Shown: in pieces, positions 27,068 to 36,350 of the stretch | Layout: every line of letters begins with the position of its first letter | Numbering within the stretch: the first letter of the stretch is position 1 | Assembly (NCBI RefSeq): GCF_014642635.1 | Contig: NZ_BMIQ01000002.1 | Coordinates: forward strand, 372,001 to 436,000 | Direction of reading: 5' to 3' | DNA from: Aureimonas endophytica | Lineage (GTDB): Bacteria; Pseudomonadota; Alphaproteobacteria; Rhizobiales; Rhizobiaceae | Length of the DNA stretch: 64,000 nt | Program-made: the position numbers and the translations under genes | Notes under the pieces: model-generated | The model's input: the letters and a program-made list of their open reading frames with translations, nothing else | Databases searched by the model: none | Told to the model about the DNA's origin: nothing

Positions 27068-28471
27068 ATGCGAGACAAGCGTGTCGTCATCGTCGGCGGA
27101 GGGGCCAGCGGCGTCATCCTCGCCGCCCATCTGCTCCGTCTTCCGGGCCGGGACCTCAGGGTCACGCTGATCGAGCGGGCCGGGACCATCGGGCGCGGCG
27201 TCGCCTATGGCACGCCCGAGCCGAGCCACATCCTCAACACCCGCGCCGCCTCGATGAGCGCCTTCGCGGACGATGCCGACCATTTCTGGCGCTGGCTGCT
27301 GCGCTCCGGCGCCTCGGCCGACACGCGCTGCTCCGATCCCTTCTGCTTCGTGCCCCGCCGCGTCTATGCCGACTATCTCGGCGACCTGACGCGGTCCTGG
27401 CGGGCGGGGGCGGGCGACGGGCGGCTCGACGTCGTGACCGGCGACTGCGTCGGGATCCGCGAGGTGCAGGGCGGCATCGCCGCCGAGCTCGCCGACCGGA
27501 CGGTGCATGTCGGCGACGTCGCGGTGCTCGCCACCGGCCACGACCTGCCCGAGCCCGCCGCCGACAGCCCCTATGTCAGTCCCTGGATGGTGCCGCGCGA
27601 GGCGGGAATTGCGCCGGCCGACCGCGTCTTCGTCATCGGCACCGGCCTGTCGATGGTCGATGCGGTGGTGGGTCTCGCCAATTCCGGCCATCGCGGCCGC
27701 ATCACCGCCTTGTCGCGGCACGGCAAGCTGCCGCTCGCGCATCAGCGCACCACGCCGATGCGGATCGACGCGGCGGACGTGCCCTTCGGCACCGACATCT
27801 CCTATCTCCTGCGCTGGTTCCGCCGCACGGCGGGCTGGGTGGCCGAGCGCGGCGGCGACTGGCGCGACGTGATGGACGGGGTGCGCCCGCATGTCGCCGA
27901 GATCTGGCAGTCGCTGTCGCCGGCGGCGCGGCGCCGCTTCCTGCGCCATGCCCGCACCTTCTGGGAGATCCACCGCCACCGCATGCCGCCGGAAAGCGAG
28001 CTGCGCCTGCACGGCGCGATGGCGACAAGCCATCTCGATCTCGTCGCCGGCCGCTTTCTCGGCATCGAGCCGGACGGGGCGGGGGTCCGCGTCCATTTCC
28101 GCCGGCGCGGCGCGGCGGCGCCCGAGAGCCTCGTCGTCGCCAAGGTCGTCGACTGCAAGGGCATTCTCCGCGATCCGGCCGAGGCTGGCGCCGGTCTCGT
28201 CAGGACGCTGATCGACAAGGGCGCCGCGCGGCCCGATCCGCTGCGCATCGGCCTCGATGTCGACGGCGCCTGCGCCGTGGTCGATCGCGACGGCCGCGCC
28301 TCGCCGCGCCTCTTCGCCATCGGCCCGGTGACGCGGGCCCGTTTCTGGGAAGTGACGGCGATCCCCGATATCCGCGTCCAATGCGCCCATCTGGCGCAGC
28401 GGCTGGCCGAGACGCTGACCCGCGACGGCGCCGCCGCGCCCGGCGGCCTCACCTCGCTGTCGATCTACTGA
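27068..28471 (+). CDS. FAD/NAD(P)-binding protein in sulfonate locus
   Basis: A 467-residue flavoprotein-like oxidoreductase. N-terminal dinucleotide motif VVIVGGGASGVILAAHL (near 7-23), then a GRGVAYGT-x-x-x-HILNTRA block and a second nucleotide motif FVIGTGLSMVDAV near residue 190; these fit the FAD-NAD(P)-binding family PF13454. ATG 27068 has AAGGAG eight bases upstream; a GTG three codons earlier overlaps that site and is rejected. In several bacteria such proteins sit in aliphatic-sulfonate or taurine loci, but the substrate is unknown. It could supply reducing equivalents or oxidise a sulfur compound; neither is shown. Confidence 0.75.
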   Translation: MRDKRVVIVGGGASGVILAAHLLRLPGRDLRVTLIERAGTIGRGVAYGTPEPSHILNTRAASMSAFADDADHFWRWLLRSGASADTRCSDPFCFVPRRVYADYLGDLTRSWRAGAGDGRLDVVTGDCVGIREVQGGIAAELADRTVHVGDVAVLATGHDLPEPAADSPYVSPWMVPREAGIAPADRVFVIGTGLSMVDAVVGLANSGHRGRITALSRHGKLPLAHQRTTPMRIDAADVPFGTDISYLLRWFRRTAGWVAERGGDWRDVMDGVRPHVAEIWQSLSPAARRRFLRHARTFWEIHRHRMPPESELRLHGAMATSHLDLVAGRFLGIEPDGAGVRVHFRRRGAAAPESLVVAKVVDCKGILRDPAEAGAGLVRTLIDKGAARPDPLRIGLDVDGACAVVDRDGRASPRLFAIGPVTRARFWEVTAIPDIRVQCAHLAQRLAETLTRDGAAAPGGLTSLSIY

Positions 28472-28626
28472 CGGAGCGCCTCCGGCGCCGCCGTTTCACG
28501 AAGGGCGGAACCCGGAGCCGTGATTTCCGCTTATCGTCTATCGAAATAGTATTGTTTTGCTCTGTCAGGCGCGGAGCGGCGGCTAGGCTCTCATCATCGA
28601 AACCGCGACGCCGAAGGGTTCTCGCC

Positions 28627-29586
28627 ATGAAACGACGTCATTTCCTCGGCAGCCTCGCCCTCGCCTCGCTGGGCCTTGCCACCGGCCTGCCGATCATCGC
28701 CCGGGCGGAAGGCCTCACCCGGTTCAATATCGGCTTCCAGAAGAACGGCGTCCTCGTCGTCGCCCGCAACCAGAAGCTCATCGAGACGGCGCTGGCGCCG
28801 CAGGGCATCGAGGTGAACTGGATCGAGTTCCAGTCCGGCCCGCCGCTCCTCGAGGCGATGAATGTCGGCTCGGTCGATTTCGGCACGACGGGCGACACGC
28901 CGCCGATCTTCGCGCAGGCCGCCTCGGCCGACATCGTCTATGCGGCGGCGTTGCCCTCCAAGGGCCGGAACTCCGCAATCCTCGTGCCGAAGGACAGCCC
29001 GATCAGCACCCTCGCCGACCTCAAGGGCAAGAAGCTCGCCTTCACCAAGGGGTCGAGCGCCCACAATGTCGCGGTGGTGGCGCTCGAAAAGGCGGGCCTG
29101 TCCTATGCCGACATCCAGCCGGTGACGCTCAGCCCCGCCGATGCCGGCGCCGCCTTCGCCACCGGCGCGATCGACGCCTGGAGTATCTGGGACCCGTTCT
29201 ATGCCGGCGCCGAACTGAACCAGGGCGCCCGCGTCCTCGCCAAGGGCGACGAGCTTCTCGGCGCGACGAATTCCTTCTTTCTCGCCAATGGCCGCTTCGC
29301 GAAGGACCATGCCGATGTCCTGAAGGCGGCGATCGCCGCGCTGGGCCAGGCCGGCGACTGGGCGAACACGCACAAGGACGGCGTCGCCGAGGCGCTGGCC
29401 GCCGCGACCGGCGTACCGGTCGAGATCCAGAAGCTCACCGCCGAGCGGGGCGAGTTCACCGTGACGCCGGTGACGCCGGAGATCGTCGCCACCCAGCAGG
29501 CGGTCGCCGATCGCTTCGCCACGCTCGGCCTCATCCCGGAGCGGGTGGAGATCGCCGCGCGGGTCTGGACCGCGCCGCAGAGCTGA
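28627..29586 (+). CDS. ssuA: Aliphatic sulfonate periplasmic binding protein
   Basis: A 319-residue periplasmic binding protein of the SsuA/NMT1 type. The N-terminus [14 protein letters not shown] is twin-arginine-like and ends with IIARAEG. The family blocks [38 protein letters not shown] and [20 protein letters not shown] are clear. It starts the ssuADCB operon behind AAGGG. The preceding 155 bases contain an A/T-rich patch (28525-28562) with a small inverted repeat CTAT-CGAA-ATAG, a possible regulator site. It delivers alkanesulfonates to SsuBC for desulfonation by SsuD. Confidence 0.87.
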   Translation: MKRRHFLGSLALASLGLATGLPIIARAEGLTRFNIGFQKNGVLVVARNQKLIETALAPQGIEVNWIEFQSGPPLLEAMNVGSVDFGTTGDTPPIFAQAASADIVYAAALPSKGRNSAILVPKDSPISTLADLKGKKLAFTKGSSAHNVAVVALEKAGLSYADIQPVTLSPADAGAAFATGAIDAWSIWDPFYAGAELNQGARVLAKGDELLGATNSFFLANGRFAKDHADVLKAAIAALGQAGDWANTHKDGVAEALAAATGVPVEIQKLTAERGEFTVTPVTPEIVATQQAVADRFATLGLIPERVEIAARVWTAPQS

Positions 29587-29611
29587 TCCCCTTATCCGAA
29601 AGGCTTTTCCG

Positions 29612-30790
29612 ATGAACACCCATGTCTTCGTGAAGGATCGCCCGCTGGATTTCTTCTGGTTTCTGCCGACCTCGGGCGATGGTCGCTATCTCGGCTCGGC
29701 GATCGGCAATCGCGAGCCGGACAATGCCTATATGCGCGAGATCGCCGTCGCCGCCGACCGGCTCGGCTATGATGGCGTCCTCCTGCCGACCGGCCAGTTC
29801 TGCGAGGATTCCTGGATCACCGCCGCTTCCGTCGCGCCCTTCACGCAGCGGCTGAGATATCTGGTGGCGATCCGGCCGGGCGTCGCGACGCCGGCGCATT
29901 ACGCGCGGCAGGCCGCCGCGCTCGACCGTCTGACCAACGGGCGCCTTCTCCTCAACGTCGTCGTCGGCGGCGAGGCGAAGGAGCTCGCCGTCGACGGCGT
30001 CGGTCTGGCGCATGACGAGCGCTATGCCCATGCCGCCGAGTTCCTGACCATCTGGCGCGGCCTGATGGCCGGCGAGACGGTCGAGTTCCAGGGCGACCAT
30101 CTCTGGGCGAAGGGCGGCCGCAACGTCTTCCCGCCAGTGCAGCGCCCCCATCCGCCGCTCTATTTCGGCGGCTCCTCGGACGCCGCCGTCGAGCTCGCCA
30201 CCGATCAGGTGGAGATGTATCTCACCTGGGGCGAGCCGCCTGAGCAGGTGAGGGAGAAGATCGAGCGGGTGCGCGCGAGCGCCAAGGCCAAGGGCCGCGC
30301 GCTGCGCTTCGGCATCCGCCTGCACCTCATCGTCCGCGAAACGGAGGCCGAGGCCTGGGCCGAGGCCGAGCGCCTGATCTCGCATGTCACCGACGAGGCG
30401 ATCGCCGCCGCGCAGAAGCGCCTCGAGGAGGAAAGCGACAGCGTCGGCCAGAAGCGCATGTCGGCGCTGCATGGCGGGCGTCGCGACCGCCTGGAAGTCG
30501 CGCCCAATCTCTGGGCCGGCATCGGCCTCGTGCGCAAGGGCGCCGGCACGGCCCTGGTCGGCGATCCCGAAACGGTGGCGGCGCGCATTCGCGAGTATCA
30601 GGCGCTCGGCATCGATACCGTGATCGCCTCTGGCTATCCGCATCTGGAGGAGGCGCATCGCGTCGCCGAGCTGCTCTTCCCGCAGCTCGGGCGCATCGCC
30701 GGCAATTGGGGCCGCGTCGAGCGCTCGCTCGACGGCGACCGGGCCGGCTTCGCCTCCGAATCCGGCATCGGCGCGGCGCGCGCCCTATGA
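29612..30790 (+). CDS. ssuD: FMNH2-dependent alkanesulfonate monooxygenase
   Basis: A 392-residue bacterial-luciferase-fold monooxygenase that uses FMNH2 and O2 to convert alkanesulfonates to aldehyde and sulfite. Diagnostic start [15 protein letters not shown], then [31 protein letters not shown] and [11 protein letters not shown], all typical of SsuD. Length agrees with SsuD (about 380-390). No ssuE flavin reductase is present in the window; FMNH2 must come from elsewhere, or from the FAD protein at 27068. Its stop overlaps the ssuC start by four bases (ATGA). Confidence 0.92.
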   Translation: MNTHVFVKDRPLDFFWFLPTSGDGRYLGSAIGNREPDNAYMREIAVAADRLGYDGVLLPTGQFCEDSWITAASVAPFTQRLRYLVAIRPGVATPAHYARQAAALDRLTNGRLLLNVVVGGEAKELAVDGVGLAHDERYAHAAEFLTIWRGLMAGETVEFQGDHLWAKGGRNVFPPVQRPHPPLYFGGSSDAAVELATDQVEMYLTWGEPPEQVREKIERVRASAKAKGRALRFGIRLHLIVRETEAEAWAEAERLISHVTDEAIAAAQKRLEEESDSVGQKRMSALHGGRRDRLEVAPNLWAGIGLVRKGAGTALVGDPETVAARIREYQALGIDTVIASGYPHLEEAHRVAELLFPQLGRIAGNWGRVERSLDGDRAGFASESGIGAARAL

Positions 30791-31575
30791 GCCGGCTCGT
30801 CGCGACCCGCAGCGGCGCCCATGCCGAGCGCCTTCTGCCCTATCTCCTGCCGGCGGCGCTTCTCGTCGCCTGGCAGCTTTCGGCCAGTTTCGGCTGGCTG
30901 CCGAAGAACGTGCTGCCGTCGCCGCTCGGCGTCCTCGCGGCGGCGGTGAAGCTCGGCGGCAATGGCGAACTCGCCGCCCATCTGTCGGTCAGCCTCTGGC
31001 GGGCGCTGGGCGGCCTTCTGATCGGCGCCTCGATCGGCTTCGCCCTCGGCCTCGCCAACGGCCTGTCGCGCCTGTCCGAGACCGTCCTCGACACCAGCCT
31101 CCAGATGGTGCGCAACGTGCCGCATCTGGCGCTGATTCCGCTCGTCATCGTCTGGTTCGGCATCGGCGAGGAGGCCAAGCTCTTCCTCGTCGCGCTCGGC
31201 GTGTTCTTCCCCGTCTATGTCAACACGTTCCACGGCATCCGCTCGGTCGATCCGCAGCTGCGCGAGATGGCGCGGGTCTACGGCTTCACCCGCCCGGAAC
31301 TGTTCACGCGCGTCGTCCTGCCAGGCGCCATGCCCTCGATCCTGGTCGGCCTGCGCTACGCGCTCGGCATCATGTGGCTGACGCTGATCGTCGCCGAGAC
31401 CATCTCGGCCTCGGCCGGGCTCGGCTACATGGCCATGCAGGGGCGCGAGTTCATGCAGCTCGACGTCGTGGTGCTCGCCATTCTGATCTACGCGCTGCTC
31501 GGCAAGCTCGCCGATGTCGTGGTGCGCCTTCTCGAACGGCGGGTGCTTGCCTGGCACCCCGCCCATGCCCGCTGA
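30787..31575 (+). CDS. ssuC: Aliphatic sulfonate ABC transporter permease
   Basis: A 262-residue permease with about six helices. The EAA-like coupling loop lies in [32 protein letters not shown], typical of SsuC/TauC. The start ATG overlaps the ssuD stop, so translation is coupled. A C-terminal amphipathic Arg-rich segment follows the last helix. It functions with SsuA and SsuB. Confidence 0.9.
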   Translation: MSRLVATRSGAHAERLLPYLLPAALLVAWQLSASFGWLPKNVLPSPLGVLAAAVKLGGNGELAAHLSVSLWRALGGLLIGASIGFALGLANGLSRLSETVLDTSLQMVRNVPHLALIPLVIVWFGIGEEAKLFLVALGVFFPVYVNTFHGIRSVDPQLREMARVYGFTRPELFTRVVLPGAMPSILVGLRYALGIMWLTLIVAETISASAGLGYMAMQGREFMQLDVVVLAILIYALLGKLADVVVRLLERRVLAWHPAHAR

Positions 31576-31594
31576 TCCTGGACGGAGATCCTTC

Positions 31595-32458
31595 ATGGAC
31601 GCCGCCTTCTTTCCTTCCGTCTTCCGCCGCGAGGCGCTGCCCTTCGGCCCGGGCGTGCGGCCCGAGGCCGAGCGCCAGGCCGTGTCCGACCGGCGCGTTG
31701 CCGGCCGGCGCCCGTCCGGCGCCCCGGCGGGCGGTGCGGCGCTGTCGATCGAGGGCGTCGGCAAGCGCTTCGGCGACAAGACCGTCCTCGCCGGCATCGA
31801 TCTGAAGGCCGCGCCGGGCGAGTTCGTCGCGATCGTCGGCCGCTCGGGCTGCGGCAAGTCGACGCTTCTGCGCTTGGCTCTCGGTCTGGAGAGGCCGGAG
31901 GAGGGGACGATCGCCATCGACGGCAAGGCGCCTGGCGCCGGCGGCGAGGCCGATGCCCGCTTCGTCTTCCAGGAGCCGCGCCTCCTGCCCTGGGAGCGCG
32001 TCGTCGACAACGTGGCGCTCGGCGCGCCGCGCCACCTCAAGCCCGCCGAGCGCCGGGACCTCGCCGAGGCGACGCTCGCCCGCGTCGGGCTTGAAGGTCG
32101 CGGGGCCGAGCGGCCGGCGGTCCTGTCCGGCGGCCAGCGCCAGCGCGTCGCCCTGGCGCGGGCCATCGTCAGCCGTCCCCGGCTGCTGGCGCTGGACGAG
32201 CCGCTCGGCGCGCTGGACGCTCTGACCCGCATCGAGATGCAGCGCCTGCTCGAAACCGTCTGGCAGGCGGAGCGCTTCACCGTGCTTCTCGTCACGCACG
32301 ATGTCGCCGAGGCCGTGGCGCTCGCCGATCGCGTCGTGCTGATGGAAGACGGCAGGATCGCCTATGAGGAGGCGATCGATCTGCCCCGGCCGCGCCGGCA
32401 TGGCGACGCCGAAGCGGGGCGGATCGAGCGCCGCATCCTCGACCGTCTCCTCGCCTGA
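31595..32458 (+). CDS. ssuB: Aliphatic sulfonate ABC transporter ATP-binding protein
   Basis: A 287-residue ATPase. After an unusual 50-residue Arg/Pro-rich N-terminal extension come Walker [10 protein letters not shown] (near 85-93), the Q-loop [14 protein letters not shown] (LLPW is typical of sulfonate/taurine/nitrate transporters), signature LSGGQRQR and Walker [13 protein letters not shown], with [11 protein letters not shown] 31595 is preceded by GGAGATC. An internal start closer to [11 protein letters not shown] would give the usual 240-residue SsuB, but the extension is in frame and starts at a good ribosome-binding site. The gene ends 16 bases from the convergent transpeptidase gene. 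Confidence 0.88.
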   Translation: MDAAFFPSVFRREALPFGPGVRPEAERQAVSDRRVAGRRPSGAPAGGAALSIEGVGKRFGDKTVLAGIDLKAAPGEFVAIVGRSGCGKSTLLRLALGLERPEEGTIAIDGKAPGAGGEADARFVFQEPRLLPWERVVDNVALGAPRHLKPAERRDLAEATLARVGLEGRGAERPAVLSGGQRQRVALARAIVSRPRLLALDEPLGALDALTRIEMQRLLETVWQAERFTVLLVTHDVAEAVALADRVVLMEDGRIAYEEAIDLPRPRRHGDAEAGRIERRILDRLLA

Positions 32459-32474
32459 GCCGGCGGCCGCGCGC

Positions 32475-33734
32475 TTACCGCGCGCCGAACAGCGAGGCGA
32501 GGCGCGAGATCGGGTTGTTGGACATGCGCTCGACCACCACGAGGCGGCGCACGTCGCCGCGCTTAAAGGCGGCGAGGAAGCGGTTGTAATCCTTGAACGA
32601 TACGCAGCCGTTCGAGTCGCCGCGCTTGCCCAGCATATAGGTATGGGCGAGCAGGCCGACGCGGTTGTAGATCTGCCGCTCGCCGCCGATCGGATGGAGG
32701 CGGATCGCCTCGACGCCGTGGAATCGGCTCTCGCGCATCGTCAGATTGTAGGTATGGGGCGGCGTCGGACCGCGCATCTTCTGATGGACGAAGCGCGGAT
32801 TGTCGCGCATCGCGCCGAGGCCCGAATGCGCCTCCAGCCGCTCGCCATTCGGCATGTAGACCGTGGCGGCGCTGATATCGTAGACGGCCGTGCCATTGCC
32901 GACGCGCGGCGCCTCGAAGGGCGCGGCGCGGCGCGGCGCCACCTCCTCGTCGCCGGCATCGGGCCTCGCATAGGCCAGCGCGTTCTCGGACGGCAGGGCG
33001 GCGCGGGTCTTTTCCGGCACGCGGCTGCTAAAGATCGGGCGATAGGCGGGCCGCGCGCTCGGCGTCGGCACGAGCGCCGCCTCGATCGCCTCGCGCGCCG
33101 TGGCGGCGGGCGGCACGAGGGCGGGCTCGGGCTCCGGGGCAAGCGAGGCGAGTTCGACCGGCGCGGGCTGCGGCACGGGCGGCTTCGGCAGGGCGGCGGC
33201 CAGCGCGACGGCCGGCACTTCGGCCGCCTCGCGCGACATGAAGCGATCGGCCACCCGCTCCGCCGCGAGCGGCGTCAGCGGCTGGAAGGCCGCGACTTCG
33301 AGAAGATGCGGCTCGGCGAGAAGATGAGACGGCCCGGCTGCGGCCGGCTCGACGGGGCGCGCCGGCTTCGGCAGGCGGGAGCGGCGTTCCGGGCCGGCTT
33401 CGGCCAGATGGCGCGGCTGCTTGGGCGCCGCCGTCTGCGGCACCGCGACGGCCGGCGTGAAGACCCGGCCGTTGACGACGAGGGCGTCGGGCGCCGCCGC
33501 GACGGGCAGGGGCTCGGCGACGCGCGATGCCGCCGGATGGCCGAGGCCGGGCATGCCGCCCGTCATGGCCCCCGCCGCGACCAGAAGGCCGGCGAAGCCG
33601 AGAATGCCGCAACCGAACCCGATGGCGCCGGTCGAGCCGGCCCGCCGGCGACGCGCCTTCGTCGGCCGCGCGACGCAGGCGGGAACGGGAGCGGGAATTC
33701 CACGGGTGATGCGCGTCGCGCCGACGTCGGTCAT
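32475..33734 (-). CDS. Membrane-anchored DUF2778 (L,D-transpeptidase-like) protein
   Basis: A 419-residue protein. A cytoplasmic basic N-terminus (about 1-35) and one membrane helix (about 38-57, GFGCGILGFAGLLVAAGA) precede a long Pro/Ala-rich low-complexity region (about 60-265). The C-terminal domain (about 270-405) contains AHSGLGAMRDNPRFVHQKMRG and ends with LLAHTYMLGKRGDSNGCVSF, a cysteine-containing SNGCVS resembling the SHGCxR catalytic site of L,D-transpeptidases. This domain, DUF2778, is also called the Tlde1 domain after a type VI effector, but rhizobial chromosomal copies with a membrane anchor more likely act on the cell's own peptidoglycan. No type VI or immunity gene is nearby. 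Confidence 0.75.
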   Translation of the reverse strand: MTDVGATRITRGIPAPVPACVARPTKARRRRAGSTGAIGFGCGILGFAGLLVAAGAMTGGMPGLGHPAASRVAEPLPVAAAPDALVVNGRVFTPAVAVPQTAAPKQPRHLAEAGPERRSRLPKPARPVEPAAAGPSHLLAEPHLLEVAAFQPLTPLAAERVADRFMSREAAEVPAVALAAALPKPPVPQPAPVELASLAPEPEPALVPPAATAREAIEAALVPTPSARPAYRPIFSSRVPEKTRAALPSENALAYARPDAGDEEVAPRRAAPFEAPRVGNGTAVYDISAATVYMPNGERLEAHSGLGAMRDNPRFVHQKMRGPTPPHTYNLTMRESRFHGVEAIRLHPIGGERQIYNRVGLLAHTYMLGKRGDSNGCVSFKDYNRFLAAFKRGDVRRLVVVERMSNNPISRLASLFGAR

Positions 33735-33876
33735 GGATGGGCCGGGCCTTGCGTAAAAGGGGTGTCGAGCGGCGAGCGGCGCGATCCCCTCGCGCCCCCG
33801 CCGTCATCCTGAAGAAAGGATGGCAGCTTATGGTTACTGATTCGTATCGAACCGGTCGCGGGCGCGAAAACCGCCC

Positions 33877-36198
33877 TCAACGCCGCTTCAGCGCCTCGGC
33901 CAGCGCCGCGCCGAAGGCGCCCTGCGAAGCGGCGGGCGCGGCGGGGCCGCGCTCGCGCCGGGGCTCGGGCGCGCGGCCGGGCTGCGCCTCGCGCGCTGCC
34001 GGCGCTCGGGTCGCGGCGGCCGGCTCGGCCTCGCGCTTCATCGACAGGGCGATCCGCTTGCGCTTCGTATCGACCTCGACCACCCGCACCGTCACGACCT
34101 GACCGGCCTTCACCACCTCGGCCGGGTCCTTCACGAAGCGGTCGGCGAGCTGCGAGACATGGACGAGCCCGTCCTGATGCACGCCGATATCGACGAAGGC
34201 GCCGAAGGCGGCGACATTGGTCACCGTGCCCTCCAGGAGCATGCCGGGCCGCAGGTCGGAAATCTCGTGGACGCCTTCGGCGAAGCTCGCCGTGCGGAAG
34301 GCCGGGCGCGGGTCGCGGCCGGGCTTTTCCAGTTCGGCGAGGATGTCCCTGACCGTCGGCAGGCCGAAGCCGTCGCTGACGAACCGCGCCGGATCGAGCC
34401 GCTTCAGCGTCGCGCTGTCGCCCATCAGGGCGCGCACGTCCTTGCCGGCCGCCGCGACGATCTTCTTCGCCACCGGATAGGCTTCCGGGTGGACGGCCGA
34501 GGCGTCGAGCGGCTCCGTCCCGCCCTGGATGCGCAGGAAGCCGGCGCATTGCTCGAAGGCCTTCGGCCCGAGGCGCGGCACCTTGAGAAGCGCGCGGCGC
34601 GTCTTGAACGGGCCCTCGCTGTCGCGATGGGCGACGATCGCCTCGGCCAGCGCCGGGCCGATGCCGGAGACATGCGACAGAAGCGCGGCGGAGGCCGTGT
34701 TCACCTCGACACCGACGGCGTTCACCGCATCCTCGACCACCGTTTCGAGGGCGCGGGACAGGGCGCCCTGGTCGACATCGTGCTGGTACTGGCCGACGCC
34801 GATCGCCTTCGGATCGACCTTCACGATCTCGGCGAGCGGGTCCTGGAGGCGGCGGGCGATCGAGGCCGCGCCGCGCAGCGAGACGTCGACGCCCGGCATC
34901 TCGCGCGCGGCGAGTTCGGAGGCGGAATAGACCGAGGCGCCGGCCTCGCTGACGACGACCTTGGTGGGCTTTCCCCCCTTCAGCGCCGCGATCACCTCGC
35001 CAGCGAGCTTTTCGGTCTCGCGGCTCGCCGTGCCGTTGCCGATCGCGACGAGCTCGACCTTGTGCTTCTCGATGAGCCGCGTCAGCGCCGCCATCGCGCC
35101 GGCGATGTCGTTGCGCGGCTGGAAGGGATAGACGGTCGCGGTCTCGACCAGCCGGCCGGTCGGATCGACCACCGCCACCTTGACGCCGGTGCGGATGCCC
35201 GGATCGAGGCCCATCGTCGCCTTCGCGCCGGCGGGGGCGGCGAGCAGGATGTCCTTCAGATTGCGCGAGAAGATGCGGATCGCCTCGGCATCGGCGCCCT
35301 CCTTCATGGTCAGCATCATCTCAGCCGAGAGATGGCCGTGGATCTTCTGCCGCCACGCCCAGCGCGCGACGCCCATCAGCCAGTCGTCGCCCGGCGTGCC
35401 GCCGCTCGTGCGCACGTCGAACTCGCGGGCGATCATCGCCTCGACCGGCTTCACCGGCGCCGGATCGTCGGCATCGACCTCGATCTCCAGCCCGACGACA
35501 CCCTCCTTGGCGGCGCGCAGGAGGGCCAGCACGCGATGGCTCGGCGCGCTCGCCCATTTCTCCTCATGGTCGAAATAGTCGGAGAACTTCGCGCCCTCCT
35601 CCGCCTTGCCCTTTACGAGACGGGCGCGGATGCGGGCTTTCGCGACGAGATGGCGGCGGATCGCGCCGACGAGCGCCGGCCGCTCCGCCATGGTCTCCGC
35701 CAGGATGTCGCGCGCCCCTTCGAGCGCGGCCTTCGTATCCGCCACCTGGTCGTTGAGGAAGCCGGCCGCGAGCTTGGCGGGATCGAGCGAACGGTCGGCG
35801 AGAATGCGCTCGGCCAGCGGCGCGAGGCCCTTCTCGCGCGCCGCATCGGCGCGGCTGCGCCGCTTCGGGCGGAAGGGCAGGTAGAGGTCTTCCAGCGTCG
35901 CGCGGGTCGCGGCCTGGGCGATGTCGCGGGCGAGCGCCTCCGTCAGCTTGCCCTGGTCGCGGATCGAGCGGAGCACCGTGTCGCGCCGGGCTTCCAGCTC
36001 GCGCAGATAGGCGAGGCGGGTTTCGAGAGTGCGCAGCTGCGTGTCGTCGAGGCCGCCCGTCGCTTCCTTGCGGTAGCGGGCGATGAAGGGAACGGTCGCG
36101 CCGCCGTCGATGAGGGCGACGGCCGCCGTCACCTGCTCCGGCCGGGCGCCGATCTCGCCGGCGATGATCGTCTCGATGCTCGGGCGCGCAGCCGTCAT
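33877..36198 (-). CDS. tex: RNA-binding transcriptional accessory protein Tex
   Basis: A 773-residue cytoplasmic RNA-binding protein. N-terminal helical Tex domain (RPSIETIIAGEIGARPEQVTAAV, VPFIARYRKEATGGLDDTQLR), YqgF/RNase H-like domain (MGLDPGIRTGVKVAVVD near 330-346), helix-hairpin-helix region (VSGIGPALAEAIVAHRDSEGPF, about 510) and a C-terminal S1 domain (GTVTNVAAFGAFVDIGVHQDGLVHVSQLAD, about 650-720), ending in a basic Ala/Arg/Pro tail. Length and domain order match Tex. It is transcribed alone; the downstream 142 bases before the transpeptidase gene contain a short CATCCT/AGGATG hairpin but no convincing terminator. Confidence 0.93.
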   Translation of the reverse strand: MTAARPSIETIIAGEIGARPEQVTAAVALIDGGATVPFIARYRKEATGGLDDTQLRTLETRLAYLRELEARRDTVLRSIRDQGKLTEALARDIAQAATRATLEDLYLPFRPKRRSRADAAREKGLAPLAERILADRSLDPAKLAAGFLNDQVADTKAALEGARDILAETMAERPALVGAIRRHLVAKARIRARLVKGKAEEGAKFSDYFDHEEKWASAPSHRVLALLRAAKEGVVGLEIEVDADDPAPVKPVEAMIAREFDVRTSGGTPGDDWLMGVARWAWRQKIHGHLSAEMMLTMKEGADAEAIRIFSRNLKDILLAAPAGAKATMGLDPGIRTGVKVAVVDPTGRLVETATVYPFQPRNDIAGAMAALTRLIEKHKVELVAIGNGTASRETEKLAGEVIAALKGGKPTKVVVSEAGASVYSASELAAREMPGVDVSLRGAASIARRLQDPLAEIVKVDPKAIGVGQYQHDVDQGALSRALETVVEDAVNAVGVEVNTASAALLSHVSGIGPALAEAIVAHRDSEGPFKTRRALLKVPRLGPKAFEQCAGFLRIQGGTEPLDASAVHPEAYPVAKKIVAAAGKDVRALMGDSATLKRLDPARFVSDGFGLPTVRDILAELEKPGRDPRPAFRTASFAEGVHEISDLRPGMLLEGTVTNVAAFGAFVDIGVHQDGLVHVSQLADRFVKDPAEVVKAGQVVTVRVVEVDTKRKRIALSMKREAEPAAATRAPAAREAQPGRAPEPRRERGPAAPAASQGAFGAALAEALKRR

Positions 36199-36278
36199 TC
36201 CTGGGGTCCCTCGGTGTGGGGCGGCCTCTAGCGGGGCGACGCGGCGGCATCAAGGTGACAATGCGGCATAAAATGCGA

Positions 36279-36311
36279 CCGGGCCGCCCGGCATGATGCG
36301 GGGCGGCCCGG
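36279..36311 (-). terminator. Putative transcription terminator downstream of dctA
   Basis: CCGGGCCGCCC (36279-36289) and GGGCGGCCCGG (36301-36311) form a perfect 11-pair stem with an 11-base loop, 40 bases after the dctA stop. On the minus strand the stem is followed by GGTCGCATTTTATG, a short T-rich run. The sequence sits between dctA and the tex start in 36199-36350. Confidence 0.55.
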
Positions 36312-36350
36312 CAAGTCGCGGAAAGGCTTCGGGAAAGCCCGCCGGTGACC

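Noticed and set aside
32475-33734. Type VI secretion effector Tlde1
   Set aside because: No type VI structural, VgrG/PAAR or immunity genes nearby; the protein has an N-terminal membrane anchor unlike secreted effectors.
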